From: an uncultured Clostridia bacterium
GTDB taxonomy: Bacteria > Bacillota > Clostridia > Lachnospirales > Lachnospiraceae
DNA length: 7,585 nt
Direction: 5' to 3'
Assembly: GCA_947178045.1 (NCBI GenBank)
Contig: CAMWWR010000077.1
Location: forward strand, 1 to 7,585
The notes beneath the pieces were generated by a model. The model did not search any database. It was not told where the DNA came from and saw only the letters and a program-made list of their open reading frames with translations. Positions 1 through 6,022 of the stretch are shown here, piece after piece. The position numbers were made by a program, and so were the translations under genes. The number at the start of each line of letters is the position of its first letter. The stretch's first letter is position 1.

Positions 1-890
1 AGCTCGGAATACACCCTTCCGAAGCTGATGTTTTCCTGCTTGAGGTGATCGATCAGCCGCACAAGGTTGCGCTGCCCCTTCGTGTAATACACCTTGAGAT
101 GATTGTCCTCGTACTCTGTTTTATAGACATGGGGCAGGCTGCGGACGCCCTCCCTCTGCTGCTGCGTCAGCTCCAGAATCTCGACCTGTATTGTCTCCCC
201 GGTCTTGATCATGTCCTTGAGCTCCTCCTTCGTGCCGATGGCAAGATTCTTCCCGCCGTCCATGATGGCGATACGCGTGCAGATCTGCTCCACCTCCTCC
301 ATATAATGGGAGGTATACACGATCGTCGCCCCCTGCTCGTTCAGCTGCCGGATGCCCTCCAGTATTTTATTCCGGCTCTGCGGGTCCACCGCAACCGTCG
401 GCTCGTCCATAAAGATCAGCTTCGGCCGGTGCGCGATCCCGCACGCAATATTCAGGCGGCGCAGCAGACCGCCGGACAGCTTCTTCGGATAAAACTTCCG
501 GAAATCGTTCAGCCCTACAAACTCCATTGCCTCCTCGACACACTGCTTGCGCAGCGCCTTTTCCTTTACATACAGCCCGCAGAAATAGTCAATATTCTCG
601 TATACGGTCAGCTCGTCGAACACAGCCACGTCCTGCAGCACAACGCCGATCTGCCGCTTCAGCTCATAGCTGTCCGGCCGCATTGGCTGCCCGAACACCT
701 CAATCGTCCCCTTATCGTACTGCAGCAGGGCGAGAATACAGCTGATTGTCGTTGATTTTCCCGAGCCGTTCGGCCCGAGCAGGCCGAAAATTTCCCCCTC
801 CCGTATCTCCAGATTGAAATGATCCAGCGCAACCAGCTCCCGGTAGCGCTTCACCAGATTTTCCACCTTGATTACAACCCTTGCTTCCAT
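1..890 (-). CDS. ABC exporter ATP-binding protein (DrrA/CcmA type), 3' end cut by window edge
   Basis: This is the cytoplasmic ATPase subunit of an ABC-2-type exporter; it hydrolyses ATP to power a separate membrane permease, which should lie just beyond the window. The frame is open from the ATG at 888-890 to base 1 (296 residues, no stop). Seen in order: Walker A GPNGSGKST (residues 39-47), Q-loop Gln86, signature LSGG (138-141), Walker B LIFMDEP (158-164), D-loop VAVD (166-169) and switch His195 in the TSH motif. Residues 200-296 form the C-terminal extension usual in this group; family members run to about 300-315 residues, so only a short tail is missing. A GGGGGA ribosome site lies just upstream of the ATG. 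Small oddities: LSGG is followed by LLRR where most relatives have MKRR or MKQR, and the D-loop region has AVD where GVD or GID is usual. Family assignment is secure; the substrate (drug, antibiotic, lipid, Na+) cannot be told. Confidence 0.93.
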   Translation of the reverse strand, partial: MEARVVIKVENLVKRYRELVALDHFNLEIREGEIFGLLGPNGSGKSTTISCILALLQYDKGTIEVFGQPMRPDSYELKRQIGVVLQDVAVFDELTVYENIDYFCGLYVKEKALRKQCVEEAMEFVGLNDFRKFYPKKLSGGLLRRLNIACGIAHRPKLIFMDEPTVAVDPQSRNKILEGIRQLNEQGATIVYTSHYMEEVEQICTRIAIMDGGKNLAIGTKEELKDMIKTGETIQVEILELTQQQREGVRSLPHVYKTEYEDNHLKVYYTKGQRNLVRLIDHLKQENISFGRVYSE

Positions 891-1016
891 AATTCCCCCG
901 TTTCTGAATTTTCGCATTTTGCACCGCGTGCGGCGGCAGGCTGTCGTTTCCTGTTTCCTGCACAGCCGTACCGCGTTTCTGCCATCATGATAATACACTT
1001 TCCGGCCGCTGTACAG

Positions 1017-1028
1017 TGACATAAGTCA
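1017..1028. promoter_or_regulatory. Third TGAC-N4-GTCA dyad in the ABC ATPase leader
   Basis: TGACATAAGTCA has the same outer half-sites as the two dyads at 1061-1085. It lies roughly 10-20 bases downstream of the predicted transcription start, where a bound repressor could block elongation or loop with the upstream pair. It could be a chance match, since only four bases per half-site are conserved. Confidence 0.35.
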
Positions 1029-1045
1029 GCAATCTGATCCGCAAA

Positions 1046-1073
1046 ATTTTACGGAGGGAATGACAGCTGTCAA
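1046..1073 (-). promoter_or_regulatory. Sigma-A promoter for the ABC ATPase gene
   Basis: Read on the minus strand, a perfect -35 box TTGACA (1068-1073) is followed after 16 bases by TAAAAT (1046-1051), five of six matches to the -10 consensus. Transcription would begin near 1039, leaving an untranslated leader of about 150 bases before the ATG at 890. The -35 box overlaps one palindrome and abuts another, which suggests control by a repressor. The box match is seen in the sequence; promoter activity is inferred. Confidence 0.7.
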
Positions 1074-1106
1074 TGACAAATGTCATTAACAGTATCATTC
1101 CCTCCG
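1052..1106 (-). terminator. Perfect 12-bp inverted repeat after the lipoprotein gene; possible terminator or cruciform
   Basis: CGGAGGGAATGA (1052-1063) pairs perfectly with TCATTCCCTCCG (1095-1106), enclosing 31 bases that themselves hold shorter palindromes. It starts two bases beyond the lipoprotein stop codon (1109-1111), so in the minus-strand transcript it forms a hairpin directly after the stop. The following sequence, TAAAATTTT, is only a weak U-tract, so it is an imperfect intrinsic terminator. The same bases contain the -35 and spacer of the next gene's promoter, so termination of one gene and initiation of the next are superimposed. Confidence 0.5.
1061..1085. promoter_or_regulatory. 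Pair of TGAC-N4-GTCA operator-like dyads over the -35 region
   Basis: Two 12-bp dyads sit 13 bases apart (start to start): TGACAGCTGTCA (1061-1072, a perfect palindrome) and TGACAAATGTCA (1074-1085, palindromic except the central two bases; the dyad extends to 1072-1087). The first covers the -35 box of the ABC ATPase promoter and the second lies immediately upstream of it. Placement and near-identity are typical of binding sites for a dimeric repressor, and exporter ATPases of this type are often governed by a local GntR-, PadR- or TetR-type regulator. No regulator gene is present in the window, so the protein is unknown. Confidence 0.55.
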
Positions 1107-1108
1107 CT

Positions 1109-3304
1109 CTATTCATACAGTCCGCCCTCGAACTGTCTCTGATGTTTTATCAGCGCCTGCTCCAGCGTGATCAGCCCCTGCTGATATTCTACGATATAAT
1201 CCCTGTACGGCGCCCACACGCTTCCCAGCCCGCAGACTGCCCGTGAAAACAGCTCGTGCAGGTCGCGGACTGCCGGAAGACTGATATCGTAAATTTCCGC
1301 GTAATCCTCCAGATTCTTTTTCAGGCATACGCTCATCGCGCTGCGTCTTGTTTTCGCCCCACCTGCAATAATCCCCTCCAGATAGGCGACAGCCGCCTCC
1401 TTCTGCCTGCTGTAAGGGTTGACCACCGCAAAGGTAAGCCCCATTCCCGTCTCCTTCTCCGGCGCGTCCATTCCCGGCGTCCCCATCATCTGCCAGCCCT
1501 CCAGCTTCTCGTTAATGGTTCCGTCGGCTACAAATTGATACATCAGATGATCGCTGGCCACGCCGGTCTTAAAAATAACCTTGCTTTTGTCAAGATCCCG
1601 CGTCGCGCCGACAATCGCGACATCCGTGCTTGTATAATCCTCTATAGCCGAATAAAAAGGAGAATGATGTGCAGGTGGTCCGCTCATATCCCAGCCCGTC
1701 CAGAGCGTTTCTGCAAGCCAGCGGTAGGTATCGGTCAGAAAATTTACCTTTCCGTTTTCAAAATCATTGTAATCATGACTGTAAGCACCATCACTGACCG
1801 TCATAAAGGTTGAAATGCTGCAGTAATACTGATAGTCCCCTCTGTTCTCCTGCAGGCTCTCCAGCATTTCCATCGTCTCCAGATATTCCCGTACCGTATC
1901 CAGATTATCCGCCGTCAAACCGAAATGCTCCATATTTTCCGGAACGTACCAGGTCACCATCATAGAAGTATCGAGCGGCAGCATCCAGATTTCCCCGTTT
2001 TCCAGCCGGGCAACTCCCTGCACGCTGTCCAGGCAGCTGTCCAGATATTCGGAGATAATCCGCGAATCCTGCAGGTCAACGTAAAGTCCCAGATCCCGGC
2101 ATCGCCGCGAAACAATATCACCGCCCAGCAGATAAATATCAACCTCGCTGTTGCCCGCCATCAGCTCCGCCACGGCCGCCTCATAATCGATCGGCATCTC
2201 GATCAGCTTCGTCTTCATCCCCGTAAGCTTTTTTACCACATCAACCTTAATCAGGCGAACCGCCTCATCCCACCCGCTCACGGTGATCTTCTCATCCCGC
2301 TTCGGCAGGTCCGGATCAGCCGAGGCAGCGGAAGATTCCGACAGCTGCCCCTCTGCGCCGATGCTCCCGGCAAGCGCCTCCACCTCCCCGTCCGCTGTTA
2401 TGAAGGCTGCGCGCAGAAGCGTCCGCTTCATCGTATCGTACAGGAACAGATTCCCCCGGTAAAACTGCAGGTCATTCCCGAACATGGTATACACATGCCG
2501 GGCAATCTCTGCCTCGTCCCCATCCTGCAGGTCTATGGCGATCAGTCCCGCGTCCGGCGTCATCGCGAACAGATAGCCGCCCTCCACCACGATGGCGAGG
2601 GAATTTCTCATCGCATCCTGGCGGTATTCCGCCTCTGTTTTCATCTTCTTTGTATCGTACAGATAAAGAATATAGTCCTTTTCCTCCCAGCCGTAAAAAT
2701 AGAGCTTCCCGTCCTCCGACCGGTACTCTGCTGTGATATTTTTCAGGGGCAGGGTTGTATAGCTTCCGTCCTCTGCATCGATCTGGTAAACGATCTCCCC
2801 GTAGTTCTCAAAATCATTCATGCCAAACGCAAAGAATTTCTCTTGGTTCTGCGCGGTAAACGGAATTCCAAGCACATATATTTTTCCGTCCAGCGCTACG
2901 ATATTCCGGATCGTGTGGAACAGGATGGAATTTGTGATTACCCGCGGGGAGCGGGCATCGTCAAAAAGCTCGACAACTGCCGATTGATTATAGTCATAGG
3001 CATAGCAGTGTTCCCCGTCAAAGCAGAAATTCCCGTAGAAGGAATCTGGCGTTTTTTCCTGCTGCTCCGCACCCGACAGATCATAGGAGACCAGGCTCCC
3101 GCCCGCTGTCCCGGCCAGGATCTCGCCGTCGGGACTTACGGCAAAGGCCTCCAAGCCGTTCTCCCTCTCAACTGTGGAAAAAGTACACGGCTCGTAGCCG
3201 GAACGGTCAAAGGACGGCGCTTTGCTGCCTTTGCCGCAGCCGCCTGCAAGGGATACGCAGACAGCTAAAATAAAAAATTTAATGCCGATATGCAACCTTT
3301 TCAA
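1109..3304 (-). CDS. Lipoprotein with C-terminal family 1 extracellular solute-binding domain
   Basis: A 731-residue surface lipoprotein. Residues 1-22 are a signal peptide (basic MKRLHIGIK, then a hydrophobic core) ending LAGG before Cys23, the likely lipidated residue; Ala rather than Leu at -3 is slightly unusual. Residues about 35-312 are rich in short strand-turn segments with recurring DG turns (SPDG, DGEH, LDGK, SEDGK, ADGE), suggesting a WD/PQQ-like beta-propeller, though I cannot prove blade number. A Ser/Ala-rich linker (about 313-336) leads to residues 338-731, which resemble family 1 solute-binding proteins of sugar ABC importers, with EVDIYLLGG and a later GDEWMLP-like stretch (NGEIWMLP). 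Start is TTG at 3302-3304, supported by a GGGGGGAG ribosome site six bases upstream. No importer permeases or ATPase of the MalFGK type lie beside it, so it is an orphan binding protein; the ABC ATPase after it is of exporter type and has its own promoter. Ligand unknown. Confidence 0.85.
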   Translation of the reverse strand: MKRLHIGIKFFILAVCVSLAGGCGKGSKAPSFDRSGYEPCTFSTVERENGLEAFAVSPDGEILAGTAGGSLVSYDLSGAEQQEKTPDSFYGNFCFDGEHCYAYDYNQSAVVELFDDARSPRVITNSILFHTIRNIVALDGKIYVLGIPFTAQNQEKFFAFGMNDFENYGEIVYQIDAEDGSYTTLPLKNITAEYRSEDGKLYFYGWEEKDYILYLYDTKKMKTEAEYRQDAMRNSLAIVVEGGYLFAMTPDAGLIAIDLQDGDEAEIARHVYTMFGNDLQFYRGNLFLYDTMKRTLLRAAFITADGEVEALAGSIGAEGQLSESSAASADPDLPKRDEKITVSGWDEAVRLIKVDVVKKLTGMKTKLIEMPIDYEAAVAELMAGNSEVDIYLLGGDIVSRRCRDLGLYVDLQDSRIISEYLDSCLDSVQGVARLENGEIWMLPLDTSMMVTWYVPENMEHFGLTADNLDTVREYLETMEMLESLQENRGDYQYYCSISTFMTVSDGAYSHDYNDFENGKVNFLTDTYRWLAETLWTGWDMSGPPAHHSPFYSAIEDYTSTDVAIVGATRDLDKSKVIFKTGVASDHLMYQFVADGTINEKLEGWQMMGTPGMDAPEKETGMGLTFAVVNPYSRQKEAAVAYLEGIIAGGAKTRRSAMSVCLKKNLEDYAEIYDISLPAVRDLHELFSRAVCGLGSVWAPYRDYIVEYQQGLITLEQALIKHQRQFEGGLYE

Positions 3305-3310
3305 AATTTG

Positions 3311-3318
3311 CTCCCCCC
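3311..3318 (-). promoter_or_regulatory. Ribosome binding site fixing the TTG start of the lipoprotein gene
   Basis: GGGGGGAG on the minus strand lies six bases before the TTG at 3302-3304. The signal peptide begins directly at that TTG and there is no ATG or GTG nearby that would keep the basic n-region, so the rare start codon is well supported. Confidence 0.75.
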
Positions 3319-3381
3319 TGTTTTTATATTTCTCAATAATATTGCAAGTCTGTCTATTGATGCGGTATCAAAAAGTAATTT

Positions 3382-3409
3382 AGGGAAACGCTGATAAAAG
3401 CGTTTCCCT
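3382..3409 (-). terminator. Intrinsic terminator of the small cysteine-rich protein gene
   Basis: An 11-bp perfect stem, AGGGAAACGCT (3382-3392) with AGCGTTTCCCT (3399-3409) and a 6-base loop, begins 25 bases after the stop of the small secreted protein. On the minus strand it is followed by TAAATTACTTTTT, an interrupted U-rich tract. It separates the small gene from the lipoprotein gene. I found no convincing -35/-10 pair between this hairpin and the lipoprotein start, so the lipoprotein promoter is unresolved. Confidence 0.75.
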
Positions 3410-3433
3410 CACCGGATACCATCCAACTTATAC

Positions 3434-3799
3434 TCAATAAGCCGGGTGATTAACTGTCTGCGATCCGCAGGAACTGTGTGCGATTGTGCATCCGTAGGCT
3501 CTTGACGACATATACTTGCCGCAGGAGGAGCAGTATATATTGTGATCATAGCTCAACCCGGTAACCTTGCAGAGAACCCCGCCGGAAACCAGATGTTCTC
3601 CGTACTGTGAGGAACCTTTAAAATCAGAATGTCTATAGGTTCGATATGTATTGTCGCAATACACAGCCGGGTTATTTAGATCCGTTCCCGTCCCCGGTTT
3701 TATATGCGGCTCCGCCGCGCTCACACTGGCAGCAGTCATCATACCGGCCGTCAATGCCAGAACCAGCACGCCGGCCTTTAGCTTCTTTATCATTCTCAT
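3434..3799 (-). CDS. Small secreted six-cysteine protein of unknown function
   Basis: A 121-residue protein I do not recognise. Residues 1-28 form a clear signal peptide: basic MRMIKKLK, hydrophobic core, then SVSAAEP, with cleavage likely after Ala28 or Ala29. There is no lipobox and no second membrane segment, so it should be released or loosely wall-bound. The mature part of about 92 residues has six cysteines (48, 77, 90, 93, 104, 111), an even number that could make three disulfides, and several histidines (57, 69, 86, 108, 118). C90-x2-C93 followed by C104, H108 and C111 looks like a zinc-ribbon or knuckle spacing, so metal binding is the alternative to disulfides. Start: ATG at 3797-3799, ten bases from an AAGGAG site (3810-3815); Met3 is a less likely start. 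It has its own promoter and terminator, so it is transcribed alone. A reasonable guess is a small envelope or secreted factor of Clostridia; no activity can be assigned. Confidence 0.82.
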   Translation of the reverse strand: MRMIKKLKAGVLVLALTAGMMTAASVSAAEPHIKPGTGTDLNNPAVYCDNTYRTYRHSDFKGSSQYGEHLVSGGVLCKVTGLSYDHNIYCSSCGKYMSSRAYGCTIAHSSCGSQTVNHPAY

Positions 3800-3848
3800 A
3801 ATGATATCACTCCTTAATATTTTTATTATGCGAGCTCGTCATGCATAT

Positions 3849-3876
3849 AGTATAGCACATATTATTTATTTTTCAA
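3849..3876 (-). promoter_or_regulatory. Extended -10 sigma-A promoter for the small cysteine-rich protein
   Basis: On the minus strand TTGAAA (3871-3876) is separated by 16 bases from TATACT (3849-3854), which is preceded by TGC, an extended -10 element. The bases upstream of the -35 (about 3877-3910) are A-rich in phased runs on this strand, like an UP element. Predicted start near 3842, with a leader of about 43 bases holding an AAGGAG ribosome site at 3810-3815. This is one of the strongest promoters in the window by consensus. Confidence 0.8.
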
Positions 3877-4075
3877 TATATTTTTGATTGTTTTTTCTTT
3901 CTTTTTATTGTTCTGTTTCATTTTCTATTTACAAACATTTTTATCTTCATCAAATAATACAAAACAGGAGATGACACAGAAAAAAGCGCATGAGAAATAG
4001 CTCTTGCGACAAATAGTCTGCACAATCAAGCAGGGAAAATACTGTGTTCACACACATCTGCGGGCGCACCACAAA
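3877..4075. other. AT-rich intergenic stretch without a supported gene
   Basis: Between the promoter of the small secreted protein and the terminator of the isomerase gene the sequence is AT-rich, most strongly at 3877-3960. An open frame crosses this stretch on the minus strand (from 4384 down to 3950) but it overlaps the isomerase gene in another frame, is Arg-rich by shadowing, and has no ribosome site of its own. I see no RNA gene or repeat here beyond the A-tracts upstream of the promoter. Confidence 0.6.
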
Positions 4076-4110
4076 AGGCCCGCAAATCAGATATTCTGAT
4101 CTGCGGGCCT
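4076..4110 (-). terminator. Intrinsic terminator of the isomerase-family gene
   Basis: AGGCCCGCA (4076-4084) pairs with TGCGGGCCT (4102-4110); after one mismatch (4085/4101) a second stem ATCAGA/TCTGAT continues to a 3-base loop, giving 15 paired bases. On the minus strand the stem ends directly in CCTTTTGT, a short U-tract. It lies about 120 bases beyond the isomerase stop, an unusually long 3' tail; I see no gene in the 4111-4229 interval. Confidence 0.8.
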
Positions 4111-4229
4111 CGTATCTTTTGCAATTCAATTTTTCAAATACCTTCAAACAATCCCCGACGCAATCCTGACAGATTTGCAGGTCCTCTGCAGGATGTGCAG
4201 ATGTCGCTGCCCGTCCCGGAATCCTGCGC

Positions 4230-5714
4230 TTACGCGAACGGATTCTCCGTCGGATACTTCGCGGACGCCGGCTGATTGTAGCCGATCTCATCCACCTCAA
4301 CGCCGATGTACTTGTAAATCTCATAGAGTGCCTTGCCGAAATGTCCGAACGCAACCGCGCCGTGATGCGGATAGTTCTTCTCAATCAGTACATGGCGGTA
4401 GAAGCGTCCCATCTCCGGAATCGCGAACACACCAATCGAGCCGAAGGACTTCGTCGGAACGTCAAGTACCTCACCCTGAGCGATGTAGCCGCGCAGCTTG
4501 TTATCCGCGGTGCTCTGCAGGCGGTAGAAGGTAATTTTGCCCGGTGCGATGTCGCCCTCGAGCGTACCATTGGTCACCTCCACCGGAAGGCTTCTCGCCA
4601 TGATCTTCTGGTACTTCATGCTGCATGCCGCAAGCTTTCTCGAGCAGGTGTTGCCGCAGTGGAAGCCCATGAACGTATCCTTGTGCGTGTACGGGAATTT
4701 GCCCTCGATGGACTCCTTGTACATATCGGCCGGAACGGAATTGTTGATGTCGAGCAGGGTAACCGCATCCTCGCTTACGCAGGTGCCGATGTACTCGCTC
4801 AGGCAGCCGTAGATATCAACCTCGCAGGATACCGGGATGCCCATGCCGGTCAGGCGGCTGTTGACATAGCACGGAACAAAGCCGAACTGTGTCTGGAATG
4901 CCGGCCAGCACTTGCCTGCGATCGCAACATACTTGCGGTAGCCGCGGTGCGCCTCAATCCAGTCAAGGAGGGTCAGCTCATACTGCGCAAGCTTCGGAAG
5001 CACCTCCGGCTTCATGTTGCCCGCGCCGAGCTCCTCCTCCATCTCCTTTACCTTCGCCGGGATGCGCTCGTCGCCCGCATGCTTGTTGAACGCCTCGAAC
5101 AGGTCGAGCTCGGAATTCTCCTCGATCTCAACGCCGAGGTTGTAAAGCTGCTTGATCGGCGCGTTGCAGGCAAGGAAGTTGAGCGGTCTCGGACCGAAGC
5201 TGATGATCTTGAGATCAGAAAGACCGATGATGCCGCGCGCGATCGGAACGAACTCCTTAATCATATCCGCGCACTCCTCAGCCGTGCCGACCGGATATTC
5301 CGGAATATATGCCTTTACATTGCGAAGCTTTAAATTGTAGCTTGCGTTGAGCATACCACAGTATGCATCGCCGCGCCCGTCGGAAAGATCCGCCTGGGAC
5401 TCCTCCGCTGCCGCAACAAACATGGAAGGACCGTCAAAATGCTTCGCAAGCAGAGTCTCGGAGATCTCCGGCCCGAAATTGCCGAGATATACGCAAAGGG
5501 CGTTGCAGCCTGCCTTCTTAATATCCTCGAGAGCCTGAACCATATGTATCTCGCTCTCCACGATACAGATCGGACATTCATAGATATCATCCGCGCCGTA
5601 CTTGTCCGTATACGCCTTTACAAGCGCCTTTCTGCGGTTGACGGAAAGGGACTCCGGAAAGCAGTCGCGGCTGACGGCAACAATACCGATCTTCACCTTT
5701 GGAATGTTATTCAT
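4230..5714 (-). CDS. L-fucose/L-arabinose isomerase family protein
   Basis: A 494-residue cytoplasmic protein of the FucI/AraA superfamily (COG2407 type), which use a divalent metal, usually Mn2+, to interconvert an aldose and a ketose. The N-terminal alpha/beta part opens with VKIGIVAVSRDCFP and contains LGNFGPE near residue 80. The C-terminal part carries the metal site. Glu298 in SCEVDIYG and Asp322 in LLDINN are 24 residues apart, the same spacing as the E337/D361 metal ligands known in E. coli FucI. His450/His451 in YPHHGAVAFGHFG would supply the third ligand (H528 in E. coli). The protein ends TENPFA. It is about 100 residues shorter than E. coli FucI, as is common in this clostridial subgroup. 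I chose the ATG at 5712-5714; a GTG at 5721-5723 would add three residues. No fucose kinase, aldolase or permease is adjacent, so the true sugar is open. It is a single-gene unit with its own promoter and terminator. Confidence 0.88.
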   Translation of the reverse strand: MNNIPKVKIGIVAVSRDCFPESLSVNRRKALVKAYTDKYGADDIYECPICIVESEIHMVQALEDIKKAGCNALCVYLGNFGPEISETLLAKHFDGPSMFVAAAEESQADLSDGRGDAYCGMLNASYNLKLRNVKAYIPEYPVGTAEECADMIKEFVPIARGIIGLSDLKIISFGPRPLNFLACNAPIKQLYNLGVEIEENSELDLFEAFNKHAGDERIPAKVKEMEEELGAGNMKPEVLPKLAQYELTLLDWIEAHRGYRKYVAIAGKCWPAFQTQFGFVPCYVNSRLTGMGIPVSCEVDIYGCLSEYIGTCVSEDAVTLLDINNSVPADMYKESIEGKFPYTHKDTFMGFHCGNTCSRKLAACSMKYQKIMARSLPVEVTNGTLEGDIAPGKITFYRLQSTADNKLRGYIAQGEVLDVPTKSFGSIGVFAIPEMGRFYRHVLIEKNYPHHGAVAFGHFGKALYEIYKYIGVEVDEIGYNQPASAKYPTENPFA

Positions 5715-5720
5715 GTTTTT

Positions 5721-5733
5721 CACCTGAACCTTT
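5721..5733 (-). promoter_or_regulatory. Ribosome binding region that decides the isomerase start
   Basis: Minus strand AGGTG (5721-5725) lies six bases before the ATG at 5712-5714, and AAAGG (5729-5733) lies five bases before the alternative GTG at 5721-5723. The GTG is part of the first ribosome site. ATG is preferred because of the codon and because the protein proper starts only at NNIPKVKIG. Confidence 0.55.
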
Positions 5734-5768
5734 CTTAAATAGTTTTTGCTGCACTTAGAGCTATTCTA

Positions 5769-5797
5769 ATTATATTGCGGACAAACAGAAATGTCAA
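5769..5797 (-). promoter_or_regulatory. Perfect consensus sigma-A promoter for the isomerase gene
   Basis: On the minus strand TTGACA (5792-5797), a 17-base spacer and TATAAT (5769-5774) match the vegetative consensus at all twelve positions with ideal spacing. Predicted start is near 5762, giving a leader of about 48 bases. Such a promoter would be strong and probably constitutive unless repressed; the spacer includes GGACA and TGTC half-sites (GGACAAACAGAAATGTC on the plus strand) that might form a weak operator. No cre-like site was convincing nearby. Confidence 0.9.
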
Positions 5798-5834
5798 TCC
5801 GATGCCCTGCTTACTTTGTGCGATTTTTAAGTCA

Positions 5835-5882
5835 AAAAATGCGAAACTCCGCCCTTTCCCTTCTGCGGAATTTCGCATTTTT
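5835..5882 (-). terminator. Strong intrinsic terminator after the dCMP deaminase gene
   Basis: AAAAATGCGAAA (5835-5846) pairs with TTTCGCATTTTT (5871-5882), and after one mismatch TCCGC (5848-5852) pairs with GCGGA (5865-5869), leaving a 12-base loop: 17 paired bases in all. Read on the minus strand the stem runs straight into TTTTTTG, a good U-tract, so it ends the carboxypeptidase-deaminase operon; the A/T ends make it potentially active in both directions. It sits about 140 bases beyond the deaminase stop, after the 43-bp repeats, so these repeats would be in the mRNA 3' region. Confidence 0.85.
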
Positions 5883-5910
5883 ATACCTGCCTTTTTCCTG
5901 TCCCCTCGCC

Positions 5911-6017
5911 GGGTATTTCCTGTGCGGGCCTTCCCCCCGCTGCCTTTTCGCCCGGGTATTTCGCGTGCCGGCTTTCTTCCTGCTGCCTTTTCGCCCGGAT
6001 ATTTCCCGTGCGGGCAT
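5911..6017. repeat. 43-bp GC-rich tandem repeat, about 2.5 copies
   Basis: Units begin at 5911, 5954 and 5997, each opening GGGTATTTC or GGATATTTC. Units one and two share 36 of 43 bases by my alignment; the third stops after about 20 bases, just before the deaminase stop codon (6023-6025). A more decayed partial copy may lie before 5911 (CTGTCCCCTCGCC resembles the unit end CTGCCTTTTCGCCC). The period is not a multiple of three and minus-strand frames through it give only Arg/Lys/Gly-rich shadows, so it is non-coding. Each unit contains GCCCG/CGGGC-type complementary ends that could fold in the transcript. Confidence 0.8.
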
Positions 6018-6022
6018 CCGGG

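Noticed and set aside
986..1098. A 37-codon open frame on the minus strand starting ATG at 1096-1098, beginning MILLMTFVID
   Set aside because: The GGAGG before it is only two bases from the ATG, part of the frame lies upstream of the predicted transcription start, and the sequence is explained by nested palindromes and promoter boxes.
1925..3268. Long plus-strand open frame (447 codons) antisense to the lipoprotein gene
   Set aside because: It is rich in His, Arg, Pro and Leu as expected for a shadow frame, has no recognisable domain, and the minus-strand frame has signal peptide, lipobox and a ribosome site.
3384..3404. cre-like sequence (GGAAACGCT) suggesting carbon catabolite control
   Set aside because: It is fully explained as one arm of a terminator hairpin and does not match the cre flanks well; it is also downstream of the small gene and not at a promoter.
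4341..5333. Plus-strand open frame of 330 codons antisense to the isomerase gene
   Set aside because: The minus-strand reading has conserved metal ligands and promoter; the plus-strand frame has no ribosome site or motif.
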